From JAEZDP01 sp964430855 (GTDB taxonomy: Bacteria; Acidobacteriota; Vicinamibacteria; Vicinamibacterales; Vicinamibacteraceae), in the NCBI GenBank assembly GCA_964430855.1, contig CAYSHC010000006.1, forward strand, positions 19,811 to 83,810: a stretch of DNA of 64,000 nucleotides, written 5' to 3'. The notes under the pieces are model-generated. The model did not search any database. It was not told where the DNA came from and was given only the letters and a program-made list of their open reading frames with translations. Positions 36,221 to 46,651 of this stretch are shown here, one piece after another. The first letter of the stretch is position 1, and each line of letters starts with the position of its first letter. The translations under genes were made by a program, and so were the position numbers.

Positions 36221-37116
36221 GCCGGCGCCCCCGCGTCCTGCGTGCGCGGCTCGAAGCGCGCCGTCCGCTCGACGGGCGTGAGCCCGACGGCGACGATGTT
36301 GCGGCGGACCTCCTCGAGGATGGCGCGGCGCGGCCCATGGGGCATCGGGTCGCGGGCCGGCACGCCGTCCACGTCGCTCGCGCCAAACAGCAGGCAGGCC
36401 TGCGCCAGCTTGGCCCCGGCGCGCCCCCAGTGCACCTGGACGCGCGGCATCGACGGCAGCAGCACGCGCGCCGTGGCAACGGCGCGCATGTCGTCGTAGC
36501 CGGTGCTCGGCTCGGTCACCGACGTCTCGAGGGGCAGCGGCTGGAACGCCTGGAAGACGCCGTGGCGCTCCTGGAGCACCGCAGCCCTGTCGAGCAGCGC
36601 GGACCACTCCTCGCCGGCGACGGCAACCCCGGGCGCGAGGCTCAGGACGACGAGCCCCGCCGCCGTGACGTCCTCGAGCCACGCGTCCTCCAGGCGATCG
36701 AGACGTGCCTCGGCGACGGCCGTCAGCCCGCTCTTGCGCAGCGCCGTCAACCAGTCGCGCAGCGCCGGCCCCGCGACGAGCGCGAGGTCGTGGAGCGCGA
36801 AGCCGGTGATGTCAGCCGCGGCCTTCGCCGCGAGCGCACGCACGGCGGCGACAGCGTCGTCGAGCGAGGCCGGCACCCCGGAGATGCGCACCTCCCCGGC
36901 CTCCGGGGCGGGCGTGACGGTCGCGGCGTCGGCTAGCGCCACGTCGTCCACGCGGACGAACGTCCCGACGCCACCCGTGACGCGCTGCCGTACCTCGCTG
37001 GCGACCATCCCGAGCCGCACCAGGTCGCGGGTCTCGAGCAGCCATTGCCGGTGCTCGCCCGCGAGTGGCTGGCCGGCGGCCACGCGCGCAAGCAGCGCAC
37101 TGGTCAGTTCGTTCAC
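36217..37116 (-). CDS. MqnE-like protein lacking the radical-SAM cysteines
   Basis: A 299-residue protein that aligns by eye with MqnE/MqnC. The N-terminal helix (LLETRDLVRLGMVASEVRQR) is in place. The second half fits MqnE closely: GVFQAFQPLPLE (FQAF at 188-191), STGYDDMRAVATARVLL, VQVHWGRAGAKLAQ, FGASDVDGV and GLTPVERTARFEP. Where the CxxxCxxC cluster motif should stand the sequence reads VALADAATVTPAPE, and the GGGAEI stretch is also gone. The only cysteine is Cys241. The middle is shorter than in MqnE (about 370 residues). The frame is intact, the GTG at 37116 has GGAG upstream, and it overlaps mqnA, so it is probably expressed. It may be a pseudoenzyme or scaffold. It cannot use SAM as MqnE does. 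Confidence 0.75.
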   Translation of the reverse strand: MNELTSALLARVAAGQPLAGEHRQWLLETRDLVRLGMVASEVRQRVTGGVGTFVRVDDVALADAATVTPAPEAGEVRISGVPASLDDAVAAVRALAAKAAADITGFALHDLALVAGPALRDWLTALRKSGLTAVAEARLDRLEDAWLEDVTAAGLVVLSLAPGVAVAGEEWSALLDRAAVLQERHGVFQAFQPLPLETSVTEPSTGYDDMRAVATARVLLPSMPRVQVHWGRAGAKLAQACLLFGASDVDGVPARDPMPHGPRRAILEEVRRNIVAVGLTPVERTARFEPRTQDAGAPA

Positions 37117-37120
37117 TTCC

Positions 37121-38065
37121 CTACTCCTCGTGCAGGCCCGTCATGGCCTCGTTGATCCGCTGCGCGAGCGCGAGCGCACGGCGCCCCTCGCGCCCCGGGA
37201 CGCGTGGCGCCCGCCCCGCGCGAACGGCCGCGATGAAGTCGTCGATCTCGCGCCTGAGCGGCTCGGCGTCGGCGACGGGCACCTTGCCGCCCTCGATTGC
37301 CGGCTTCTCGCCGGCGACCCGCCGCAACCGCCAGGCCTCCACCTCGCGGCAGGCGTAGTCGACCGAGACGTACAGCGACGGCTCCATGAACCTGATCTTG
37401 CGCACGCGGTCGCGGCTGATGCGGCTGGCGGTGACGTCGGCGATGCAGCCGCCCTCGAACCGGAGCCGCGCGTTCGCGATGTCGACCCTGTCGGTGAGCA
37501 CCGGCACGCCCACGGCCTCGACGTCCACGACCTCCTCGCCGAGCGCCGCGAGCAGCAGGTCGAGGTCGTGAATCATCAGGTCGAACACGACGTCGATGTC
37601 GAGGCTGCGGTCCGGAAAGGTGCCCAGGCGGTGCACCTCGATGAAACGCGGCCGTGTCAGCAGGCCGAGCGCGACGTCCACCGCCGGGTTGAAGCGCTCG
37701 GTGTGACCGACGGCGAGGACGACGTTCCCGGCGTCGGCCCGCGCGATCAAGTCGTCGGCTTCCTCGAGCGTCGTCGTCATCGGCTTCTCCACGAGCACGT
37801 GGATGCCCGCGTCGAGCAGCGACGCGACGACGGCATGGTGCGTCAGCGTGGGCGTCGCCACGGTCACGGCGTCCACGTGGCCGACCAGCGCCGATACGTC
37901 AGCGAGCGCTTCCGCACCGTGCGGCGCCGCATGCTCCTGCGCCCGGGCGAGGTCCGTGTCGACGACGGCCACCAGGTGCACGTCGGGCGACGAGGCCAGG
38001 ATGCGCACGTGGTGGCGGCCGAGCGCACCGGCGCCGACGACGGCCGTGCGGGTGCGCTCAGCCAT
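37121..38065 (-). CDS. Gfo/Idh/MocA-family oxidoreductase
   Basis: NAD(P)-dependent sugar dehydrogenase, 314 residues. The Rossmann motif is VVGAGALGRHHVRIL near residue 10 and the catalytic-site lysine is in VLVEKPMTTTLEEA. LAVGHTERFNPAV belongs to the C-terminal domain. The ATG at 38065 overlaps the lpxI stop by 8 bases. Its position beside lpxI and lpxA recalls GnnA, which oxidises UDP-GlcNAc at C3 for amide-linked lipid A. The partner aminotransferase GnnB is not next to it, so the substrate is only suggested. Confidence 0.85.
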   Translation of the reverse strand: MAERTRTAVVGAGALGRHHVRILASSPDVHLVAVVDTDLARAQEHAAPHGAEALADVSALVGHVDAVTVATPTLTHHAVVASLLDAGIHVLVEKPMTTTLEEADDLIARADAGNVVLAVGHTERFNPAVDVALGLLTRPRFIEVHRLGTFPDRSLDIDVVFDLMIHDLDLLLAALGEEVVDVEAVGVPVLTDRVDIANARLRFEGGCIADVTASRISRDRVRKIRFMEPSLYVSVDYACREVEAWRLRRVAGEKPAIEGGKVPVADAEPLRREIDDFIAAVRAGRAPRVPGREGRRALALAQRINEAMTGLHEE

Positions 38066-38900
38066 GGGTCGCGACCCTGCGCCCGACGACGGTGATGCCG
38101 GCGGCGTCGGCGGCGTCGAGCATCGCCTGGCCGTCGACGACGAGCGTCTTGCCGGCATCGAGCGAGATCGCCGCGATACCGGCCTCGACCAGCACCTTCA
38201 CGGTGGGCACCCCGACGACGGGCACGTCGAAGCGCATGTCCTGGTTCGGCTTGGCCACCTTGACGACGCACGCGCCGGGGCCGGCGATACGGCCGGCGCG
38301 CAGGATCGTCTCGTCGGTGCCCTCCATCGCCTCCACCGCGACCACCGCCTTGTCCTTGACGACGATGGTCTGGCCGATGTCGAGGCCGGCGATGACGTCG
38401 GCCATCCGGTACCCGAAGTCGAGCGTCGCCTGGAGCTCGTCGGAGACGGGTGGTCCCGCGAGCAGCCCCTCCCCCGCCATCAGCGGCTTCAGCAGGGCCG
38501 TCGAGTCGACGAGCTCGATGCCGTGACTGCGCAGCACGTCGGCCACGGCCGCGATGAGCGCGTCGGTCGACTTGGCGCGCAGCCGCATCAGCACCTGCAT
38601 GAGCGTCCAGTCGGGGCGGATGCCGGAGAACAGCTGGTTGTGCTTCACCTGGCCGGCCATCACGGCCTCCCGGCACCCGCTCTGCTTCAGCAGCTCGATG
38701 CAGCGCCCGAGCTGCCCGAGCGACACCCAGTGCAGCTCCGCGCCGTGCCGCGAGGCAAGCGCCTCGAGATCGGGCCCGGCTTCTTCCTTGACGGCCACGA
38801 CGGTCACCCGCCGGCCGAGCGACCGCGCAGCCTCGAGCACCAGCAGCGGGAAGCGGCCGTTGCCGGCGATCACCCCGAGCGGAGCGGCCGCGTCACTCAT
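38058..38900 (-). CDS. lpxI: UDP-2,3-diacylglucosamine diphosphatase LpxI
   Basis: Cleaves UDP-2,3-diacylglucosamine to lipid X in lipid A synthesis, in organisms without LpxH. It has 280 residues. The start LGVIAGNGRFPLLVLEAAR, GGQVKHNQLF-like MAGQVKHNQLFSGIRPD and the C-terminal FDVPVVGVPTVKVL with LDAGKTLVVD are typical of the DUF1009/LpxI family. The ATG at 38900 overlaps the fabZ-lpxA stop by 8 bases. The order lpxA-lpxI is the usual one. Confidence 0.94.
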   Translation of the reverse strand: MSDAAAPLGVIAGNGRFPLLVLEAARSLGRRVTVVAVKEEAGPDLEALASRHGAELHWVSLGQLGRCIELLKQSGCREAVMAGQVKHNQLFSGIRPDWTLMQVLMRLRAKSTDALIAAVADVLRSHGIELVDSTALLKPLMAGEGLLAGPPVSDELQATLDFGYRMADVIAGLDIGQTIVVKDKAVVAVEAMEGTDETILRAGRIAGPGACVVKVAKPNQDMRFDVPVVGVPTVKVLVEAGIAAISLDAGKTLVVDGQAMLDAADAAGITVVGRRVATHG

Positions 38901-40146
38901 CGGACGAAACGTCCTCGGTGCGGCGCGCGGCCCGGCGCAGGATCACGCCACGGCGCGAGGCGCGAATGAAGTCGACCAGGTATTGCACCTCGTCGCAGCG
39001 CAGGCTCGGATCGCTCTCGATCTGCGCCAGCGCGCGGCTGGTGTTCAGCTTCGACAGCAGCAGGTACCGATAGGCCTGCCGCAGCTTCGACACCACCTCG
39101 GGCGTGAAGCCGCGCCGCACGAGCCCGATCGTGTTGAGGCCATAGTTGCGCGCGCGGTTGCCCACGGTGCGGGCGTACGGCAGCGCGTCCTTCGTGACGA
39201 CCGAGTAGCCGCCGATGAAGGCGTGCCGCCCGATCCGGCAGAACTGGTGTACCCCCGAGAACGCGCTGATCGTCGCGTAGTCCTCGACGGTCACGTGCCC
39301 GCCGAGCGTGGCGCCGTTGCCGAAGATGGTGTGGTTGCCCACCTGGCAGTCGTGCGCGACGTGCGAATAGGCCATGAACAGGTTGTGGTTGCCGATGCGC
39401 GTCACGCCGCCGCCACCGGCCGTGCCGCGATGGATCGTCACGAACTCGCGGAACACGTTGCTGGTGCCGATCTCGAGGCGCGACGGCTCGCCCCTGAACT
39501 TGGTGTCCTGCGGGATCAGGCCGATCGACGCGCACGGGAAGATGACCGTGTCGGCGCCGATCGTCGTGTGGCCGTCGATGACCGCGCCGGCGCCGATGCG
39601 GCAGCGCGGCCCGATGCGCACATCCGGCCCGATGACGGCGCCCGGTCCCACGTGCGTGCCCTGGCCGATGCGCGCGCCGAAGGCGACGATGGCCGTCGGG
39701 TGGATGTCGGGCTTCTGGTCGTCGACGGCGAGGATGATGCGGCCCTCGGCGACGACGTGCTCGCCGACGTAGGCGACGCTGCGCACCCACGCGATCGGCC
39801 CGCGCCGCTTCTCGAGCCGCACCTCGAGGCGGACCTGGTCGCCGGGCACCACCTGCCGGCGGAACTTCGCGCCGCGCACCGCGCGCATCGAGGTGCGGGC
39901 CGGCAGGACGTCGCCCTCGCGCTGGAGCAGCAGGATGCTCGCCGCCTGCGCGAGCGTCTCGATCATGACGACGCCCGGCATGACCGGCGCGCCAGGGAAG
40001 TGTCCCTGGAAGTAGTCCTCGTTGACCGTGACGTTCTTGATCGCCACAACGCGCTCGCCCGGGACGATCTCGGTGACCGCGTCGACCAGGAGCGTGGGAT
40101 AGCGGTGGCAGAGGCGGTCGACGACTTCTGGGATGTTGATGGACAC
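38893..40146 (-). CDS. FabZ-LpxA fusion: 3-hydroxyacyl-ACP dehydratase and UDP-GlcNAc acyltransferase
   Basis: A single 417-residue chain joining two enzymes that compete for 3-hydroxyacyl-ACP. Residues 1-142 are FabZ: HRYPTLLVD, GHFPGAPVMPGVVMIE with catalytic His49 and Glu63, and an intact end. Residues about 147-417 are LpxA: DIHPTAIVAFGARIGQG, hexapeptide repeats, HVAHDCQVGN with catalytic His265 (matching E. coli His125), and the C-terminal helices from LNTIGLVRRGF. No stop or frameshift separates them, and the linker is about five residues. The start is GTG at 40146. The chain would balance saturated fatty acids against lipid A within one molecule. Confidence 0.92.
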   Translation of the reverse strand: MSINIPEVVDRLCHRYPTLLVDAVTEIVPGERVVAIKNVTVNEDYFQGHFPGAPVMPGVVMIETLAQAASILLLQREGDVLPARTSMRAVRGAKFRRQVVPGDQVRLEVRLEKRRGPIAWVRSVAYVGEHVVAEGRIILAVDDQKPDIHPTAIVAFGARIGQGTHVGPGAVIGPDVRIGPRCRIGAGAVIDGHTTIGADTVIFPCASIGLIPQDTKFRGEPSRLEIGTSNVFREFVTIHRGTAGGGGVTRIGNHNLFMAYSHVAHDCQVGNHTIFGNGATLGGHVTVEDYATISAFSGVHQFCRIGRHAFIGGYSVVTKDALPYARTVGNRARNYGLNTIGLVRRGFTPEVVSKLRQAYRYLLLSKLNTSRALAQIESDPSLRCDEVQYLVDFIRASRRGVILRRAARRTEDVSSDE

Positions 40147-40246
40147 GGGGGGCTCGGCAGTCGTGATCAAGGCACGGCGCCGGGTGCCGGCGGGGCACCC
40201 CGGCGCCACACTGGGCTCTCGGCGGGCTTGCTGGCCGAGGACGCCG

Positions 40247-40873
40247 CTACTGGCCGGCGGGCGGCGTGCTGCTGCCGCTGGCCGAGTCGAGCGCGGCGAT
40301 CACGTCGGCGGTGACATTGAGGCCGGGGTCGACGTAGACGACACCCGAATCGGCGATGCTGAAGATGAAGTGCAGGCCCTTGGCGTTGGCCACCTGCGCG
40401 ATCACCGGCAGCAGCTTCTGCTGGAACTCGAACTGCAGCTCCTGCGTGAACTCGTTGACCTCCTGCTGCGCGTCCTGCGTGGCCCGCTGAAGGTCGATCT
40501 GCATGCGCTCGATCTCCTTGGCCTGCTGCGCGCGCGCGGAGTCGCTGAGCAGCGCGCCGCCCTGCTCGAGCTTCTGCTGCGCCGCCTGCATGGCCTTCTG
40601 CCGGCTCTCGAGGTCGGCCTGAATCTTGGCCTGCAGCTGCTTGATGCGCTCGCCGGCCGCCTGCCCTTCCTTCGACTGGGAGGCGATCTGGTTCAGGTCG
40701 ACGTAGGCGATCTTGGCGCCCTCGGGGAACGGCCGCGGGGCCTGCGCCTGCGGCTGCGGGGCCGGTGCGGCCTGCTGGGCGGCCGCCGTGGCAGGGGCGG
40801 CAGACTGCTGCGCGAATGCCGGCCCGGCTGCCAGCGCGCAGCTGAGTACTACCAGGACGAATGCGGACTTCAT
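40247..40873 (-). CDS. OmpH/Skp-family periplasmic chaperone
   Basis: Escorts unfolded outer-membrane proteins to BamA. It has 208 residues. A signal peptide ends at PAFAQQ. A Pro/Ala/Gln-rich spacer (about 23-50) precedes the OmpH core: KIAYVDLNQIASQSKEG, then long charged helices (about 70-165) that form the tentacles, and a closing YVDPGLNVTADVIAALD. I chose the ATG at 40873 because AAGGA lies 8 bases upstream; the ATG two codons earlier is too close to that site. It sits between bamA and fabZ-lpxA, the conserved order. Confidence 0.9.
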   Translation of the reverse strand: MKSAFVLVVLSCALAAGPAFAQQSAAPATAAAQQAAPAPQPQAQAPRPFPEGAKIAYVDLNQIASQSKEGQAAGERIKQLQAKIQADLESRQKAMQAAQQKLEQGGALLSDSARAQQAKEIERMQIDLQRATQDAQQEVNEFTQELQFEFQQKLLPVIAQVANAKGLHFIFSIADSGVVYVDPGLNVTADVIAALDSASGSSTPPAGQ

Positions 40874-40984
40874 GGACATGTTCCTTTCACGCTCGTTGTC
40901 GTCGCGGCGGCCGCCTCGGGCCGTCGTCATTGAACCACACCACCACCTGCCGGCCGGACACCCGTCCGCGCCAGGCTGCCAGCC

Positions 40985-43699
40985 TCAGAATGTCGAACCC
41001 ACGGCAAAGCGGAACTGGAACTTCCGGGCCGGCGTGTAGTCGTTGTTCAGCACGCCCTCCCGCTGCGGGTTCATCGCGAAGATGAGTCGGAACGGCACGT
41101 TCAGCACCGGCATGAAGAACCGGACCTCGGCGCCCGTCGACGTCTTGAACTGATCCCACGCGAAGCGCTCGCCCTCGTCGCGCACCTGCCCGGCGTCGTA
41201 GAAGAACACCAGCCGGACGGGCCCCGCAATCGAGATCAGGTACTCCGCGTTGAAGAGCAGGCTCTTGTTGCCGCCGAGCACGATGCCGTTCTCGGCGCGC
41301 GGGCCGATGCTGCGGATGTCGTAGCCGCGGACGCTGTATTCGCCGCCCTGGAAGAGCCGCTCGAAGATCGGCAGCGCGATGCTGTTGCCGTAGGGCCGGA
41401 TGTACTCGACCTCCCCGCGCACGCCGATCGAGGTGCGCCGGGTCTGCTGCCAGAACTTGACCGCCTCGACCCGCGGCTTGAGGAACTTCGTGTTGCCGCC
41501 CAGCCCGGCGACGTCCATCGACAGCGTCAGCCGCTTGCCGGTGTTCGGGAAGATCGGGTTGTCCACCGTGTTGTGGACGATGCTCGGCACGATCTTGCTG
41601 ACGGTGCGCGAGCCGACGCTGCGGCAGTCGAGGCCGCCGTCGGGCTGTTCCTCCGTGGGCGGCGTCGGCGTGCACTGCAGCAGCAGCGAGTCACGCAGGT
41701 ACGGGTTGCCGACGTAGCGCGGGTCGGTGAACAGCTCGTCGAGGTCGCTGATGGTGACCTTCTCGTAGCTGTACTGCATGTACGACCGCGTGAAGTTGCC
41801 GGTGCGGAAGCCCCAGACGGTGTTGCCGCCGATCGACTCCTGCGTGAACGCGCCGATGTAGCGGATCTGGCGCTTGAAGACGTCGATGCCAGCCGTGATC
41901 GGCCTGTCGAACAGGTACGGCTCGCTGAACGAGATCTGGTAGAACTGCGTGCGCGAGCCCGCCGCCAGCGAGAAGGCGAGCGTCTCGCCGCGGCCCATGA
42001 AGTTGGACGTCGCGAAGGCCAGCTGGCCGAAGAAGCCCTCGAACTGCGAGACGCCGGCGCCGAAGGTGAGCTGGTTGCGGTTCTGCTCCTGAAGCTCCAG
42101 CGTCACGTCCACCTTGTTCTTCTCGCCGGGCGTCTTCTGGACGTCGATGCCCTCCTGCCCTTCCTCGAGCTGCTTGAAGTAGCCCAGCTGGTTCAGGCGA
42201 CGCACGCTGAACTTCAACGCCTCGGTGTTGAAGACGCCGTTCTCGAGCAGGTTCATCTCGCGGCGGATGACGTGGTCGCGCGTCGTCGTGTTGCCGACGA
42301 AGGTGATCTTGTTGACGAAGTACTGCTCGCCTTCCTGGAGGCGCATCGTCACGTCGACGACAGGCGGCCCGTTGGGCTCGGCGCCGTCCGGCAGCATCTG
42401 GTCGGGGTTCTCGGGGTCGATGAGGTCGAGCGGCTTCAGGTCGGGATAGCCCGTGAACTCCCAGTAGCCGCCGGTGCCGTACAGCTCCTTGGCCTTCTCG
42501 AAACCCTTGCGGATCTTCTTCTCCGAGTAGTACTCGCCCGGCTTCAGCTTGAAGATGTCGGCGAGGACCTCGTCGTTGACGACCGTGTTGCCCTCGAACT
42601 CGAACTTGCCGACGCGGTACCGGCGGCCCTCCGTCACCGGAATGCGCAGCTCGACCCAGCGGTCCTTGCCGTCGTCGCTCGTCTCGAGCGTGCGGATCTC
42701 GGGCTGACCGACACGCGCCGTGATGTAGCCGTTCTCGCGGTACAGCGCACGAACGTTCTCGGCGTCGTCGTCGAAGCTCGCCTCCTTGTACGTGCCGCCG
42801 CCCGTGATGAAGCCGAACAGGCCGCGGGCCTTGTTCTCCTTCATCCGCCGGCGCAGCTTGCGGTCGCTGAAGGCCTGGTTGCCGATGAACTCGATGTTGC
42901 GGATGCGGACCTTCGGCCCGTCGTCGATGCGGAAGGTGAGGTTGACGAGCTTTGGTCCGCCGGCCACCGGCGTGAGCTCGTGCCTGACCGTCGCGTCGAG
43001 GTACCCCTCCTCGGCCAGCATGTCCCGGATCACGCCTTCCACGCGGCGGATCTGCCCGGGGTCGATGAACGAGTCGAGGCGGATGACGCTGTTGATCTCG
43101 CGGAGCTTCTCGTCGATCTTCGTCGAGTCGAGCTTCTTGCTCCCGTCATACTGAACCACCTTGACCCGCTGCCGCTCCTCCATCCGGATGCGGACGTACT
43201 TGCCGATGACCCCGTTGGGATAGGTGGTGTCGATGACCTCGATGGCCAGGTCGTCGAGGAAGTTGGTGGCCCAGAGGCGACGGAAGTCCTCGCGCAGCTG
43301 ATCCTCGGTTTCCTGGTTCCAGGGCACCCAGGCGTTCTGCGACGGCCGGCTGCCGCGCGTGCGGATGTAATACAGGTAGGTCTCGAAGTCGATCGACGAG
43401 GCGTTGCCCTGGGTCGGCAGGCAGAGCTCAACGGCCCGCAGGACGGGACCGGAGCCTGCCGGCGGCTGCGCGTCGGCGCTGGCCGGCTGGATGGGCTGGC
43501 AGCCCTCGGCGTCGAGGACGCTCCGGACGGGCAGTTCCGCCTGCGGTGTCGCGGGCTGGTCGGTGCCGTCGAGCGGAGGTGCCGTCGGGGCGGGCGCCTG
43601 CCCTTCGAGAGGCGCCTGCGCCGACACGACCGCCGGCATGCTCAGCAGCAGGGACGCCAACACGACCCGGAGGCCGCCCTTCGTGATCGCTCTCGTCAT
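40985..43699 (-). CDS. bamA: Outer membrane protein assembly factor BamA
   Basis: Outer-membrane insertase, 904 residues, longer than the roughly 810 of E. coli. A signal peptide ends at VVSAQ. A Pro-rich stretch (to about residue 80) precedes the POTRA domains; blocks such as VRIRNIEFIGNQAFSD, YRVGKFEFEGNTVVNDE and YFVNKITFVGNTTTRDHV are their typical starts. The barrel follows, with VRGYDIRSIGPR (the VRGF-type loop) and the C-terminal FRFAVGSTF ending in Phe. A Cys pair in a loop (41624-41674) could form a disulfide. The ATG at 43699 is chosen over a longer frame. Confidence 0.95.
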   Translation of the reverse strand: MTRAITKGGLRVVLASLLLSMPAVVSAQAPLEGQAPAPTAPPLDGTDQPATPQAELPVRSVLDAEGCQPIQPASADAQPPAGSGPVLRAVELCLPTQGNASSIDFETYLYYIRTRGSRPSQNAWVPWNQETEDQLREDFRRLWATNFLDDLAIEVIDTTYPNGVIGKYVRIRMEERQRVKVVQYDGSKKLDSTKIDEKLREINSVIRLDSFIDPGQIRRVEGVIRDMLAEEGYLDATVRHELTPVAGGPKLVNLTFRIDDGPKVRIRNIEFIGNQAFSDRKLRRRMKENKARGLFGFITGGGTYKEASFDDDAENVRALYRENGYITARVGQPEIRTLETSDDGKDRWVELRIPVTEGRRYRVGKFEFEGNTVVNDEVLADIFKLKPGEYYSEKKIRKGFEKAKELYGTGGYWEFTGYPDLKPLDLIDPENPDQMLPDGAEPNGPPVVDVTMRLQEGEQYFVNKITFVGNTTTRDHVIRREMNLLENGVFNTEALKFSVRRLNQLGYFKQLEEGQEGIDVQKTPGEKNKVDVTLELQEQNRNQLTFGAGVSQFEGFFGQLAFATSNFMGRGETLAFSLAAGSRTQFYQISFSEPYLFDRPITAGIDVFKRQIRYIGAFTQESIGGNTVWGFRTGNFTRSYMQYSYEKVTISDLDELFTDPRYVGNPYLRDSLLLQCTPTPPTEEQPDGGLDCRSVGSRTVSKIVPSIVHNTVDNPIFPNTGKRLTLSMDVAGLGGNTKFLKPRVEAVKFWQQTRRTSIGVRGEVEYIRPYGNSIALPIFERLFQGGEYSVRGYDIRSIGPRAENGIVLGGNKSLLFNAEYLISIAGPVRLVFFYDAGQVRDEGERFAWDQFKTSTGAEVRFFMPVLNVPFRLIFAMNPQREGVLNNDYTPARKFQFRFAVGSTF

Positions 43700-44031
43700 C
43701 AGCAGCAACAGTTCACCCGCGGCCGCAACCGCCAGAGTCGGCGGCGCTGCCCGGCACACGGCGGCAGTCCTCCACCCAGATGGCACCCATTGGGGGAAGC
43801 CAAGCCGACAGTTTACTGGACATCAGACGGAAAGCGAAAGGGGAAGGACGGGACGCAGCGAGCAGGTAGGGACGGCCCTCCGGGCCGTCCTTCTCCATTC
43901 ACCTGTGAAGATCGCACTGCAAGGATCGCAGTTCGCCCCCTGGTTGGACGGACGGTCTGCGGGGGCGGACGGCCCGGGAGGGGGCGGACGGCCCGGAAAG
44001 GGGGGCGGACGGCCCGGAGGGCCGTCCCTAC
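43700..44031. other. Gene-free stretch between clpC and bamA
   Basis: This 332-base gap holds no supported gene. It contains the inverted repeat pair and G-rich direct repeats described separately, and presumably the bamA promoter in 43700-43850 (a weak TAAACT on the minus strand at 43815-43810). The rest shows nothing recognisable. Confidence 0.7.

Positions 44032-44033
<2 letters not shown>
43864..44033. repeat. Perfect 27-bp inverted repeat pair, 116-bp spacer
   Basis: 43864-43890 and 44007-44033 are exact reverse complements. Each arm is itself a palindrome: a GGACGGCCC stem, a TCC loop and a GGGCCGTCC stem, plus a flank reading AGGTAG. The right arm abuts the clpC stop codon. A third copy (23 of 27 bases) ends etfA at 19159-19181. 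Confidence 0.85.
43961..44017 (+). repeat. Three G-rich direct repeats
   Basis: GGGGGCGGACGGCCCGG occurs at 43961-43977, 43980-43996 and 44001-44017, a period of 19-21 bases. The last copy runs into the right arm of the inverted repeat. They look like partial duplications of the same element. Confidence 0.85.
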
Positions 44034-46473
<2,440 letters not shown>

Positions 46474-46526
46474 CCGCTTCCCTTGTGAATCGAGGCGCTT
46501 CCGCCACTCGCGAAATCGATACCCGC

Positions 46527-46532
46527 ATTATA
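46527..46532 (-). promoter_or_regulatory. -10 box for clpC
   Basis: A perfect TATAAT on the minus strand is flanked by CCCG and CGGG (46522-46525 and 46533-46536), so the box sits inside a short palindrome. It gives a leader of about 47 nt. No clear -35 or CIRCE/HAIR-like operator is visible. Confidence 0.55.
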
Positions 46533-46651
46533 CGGGATAGGCTCGAGGCGACCGGCCCGCCGGCACGGCCCCTATCGTTGAGACGCCGCACGGCCGGTTC
46601 CGGGTGAGATCCGGTCCGCACGCTCGTCCCGGGCGGCCGCTGCCGCGCGCG

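Noticed and set aside
36217..37116. The MqnE-like gene as a plain pseudogene
   Set aside because: It has no stop or frameshift, keeps tight coupling to mqnA and keeps several MqnE blocks; decay would be expected to be random.
43961..44017. Possible CRISPR array
   Set aside because: Three G-rich repeats with spacers of only 2-4 bases, no cas genes and no spacer diversity. Better explained as duplicated palindrome fragments.
46522..46536. Palindrome around the clpC -10 box as a repressor operator
   Set aside because: Only 4-bp arms. It does not match CtsR, CIRCE or HAIR sites, so it is kept as part of the promoter note only.
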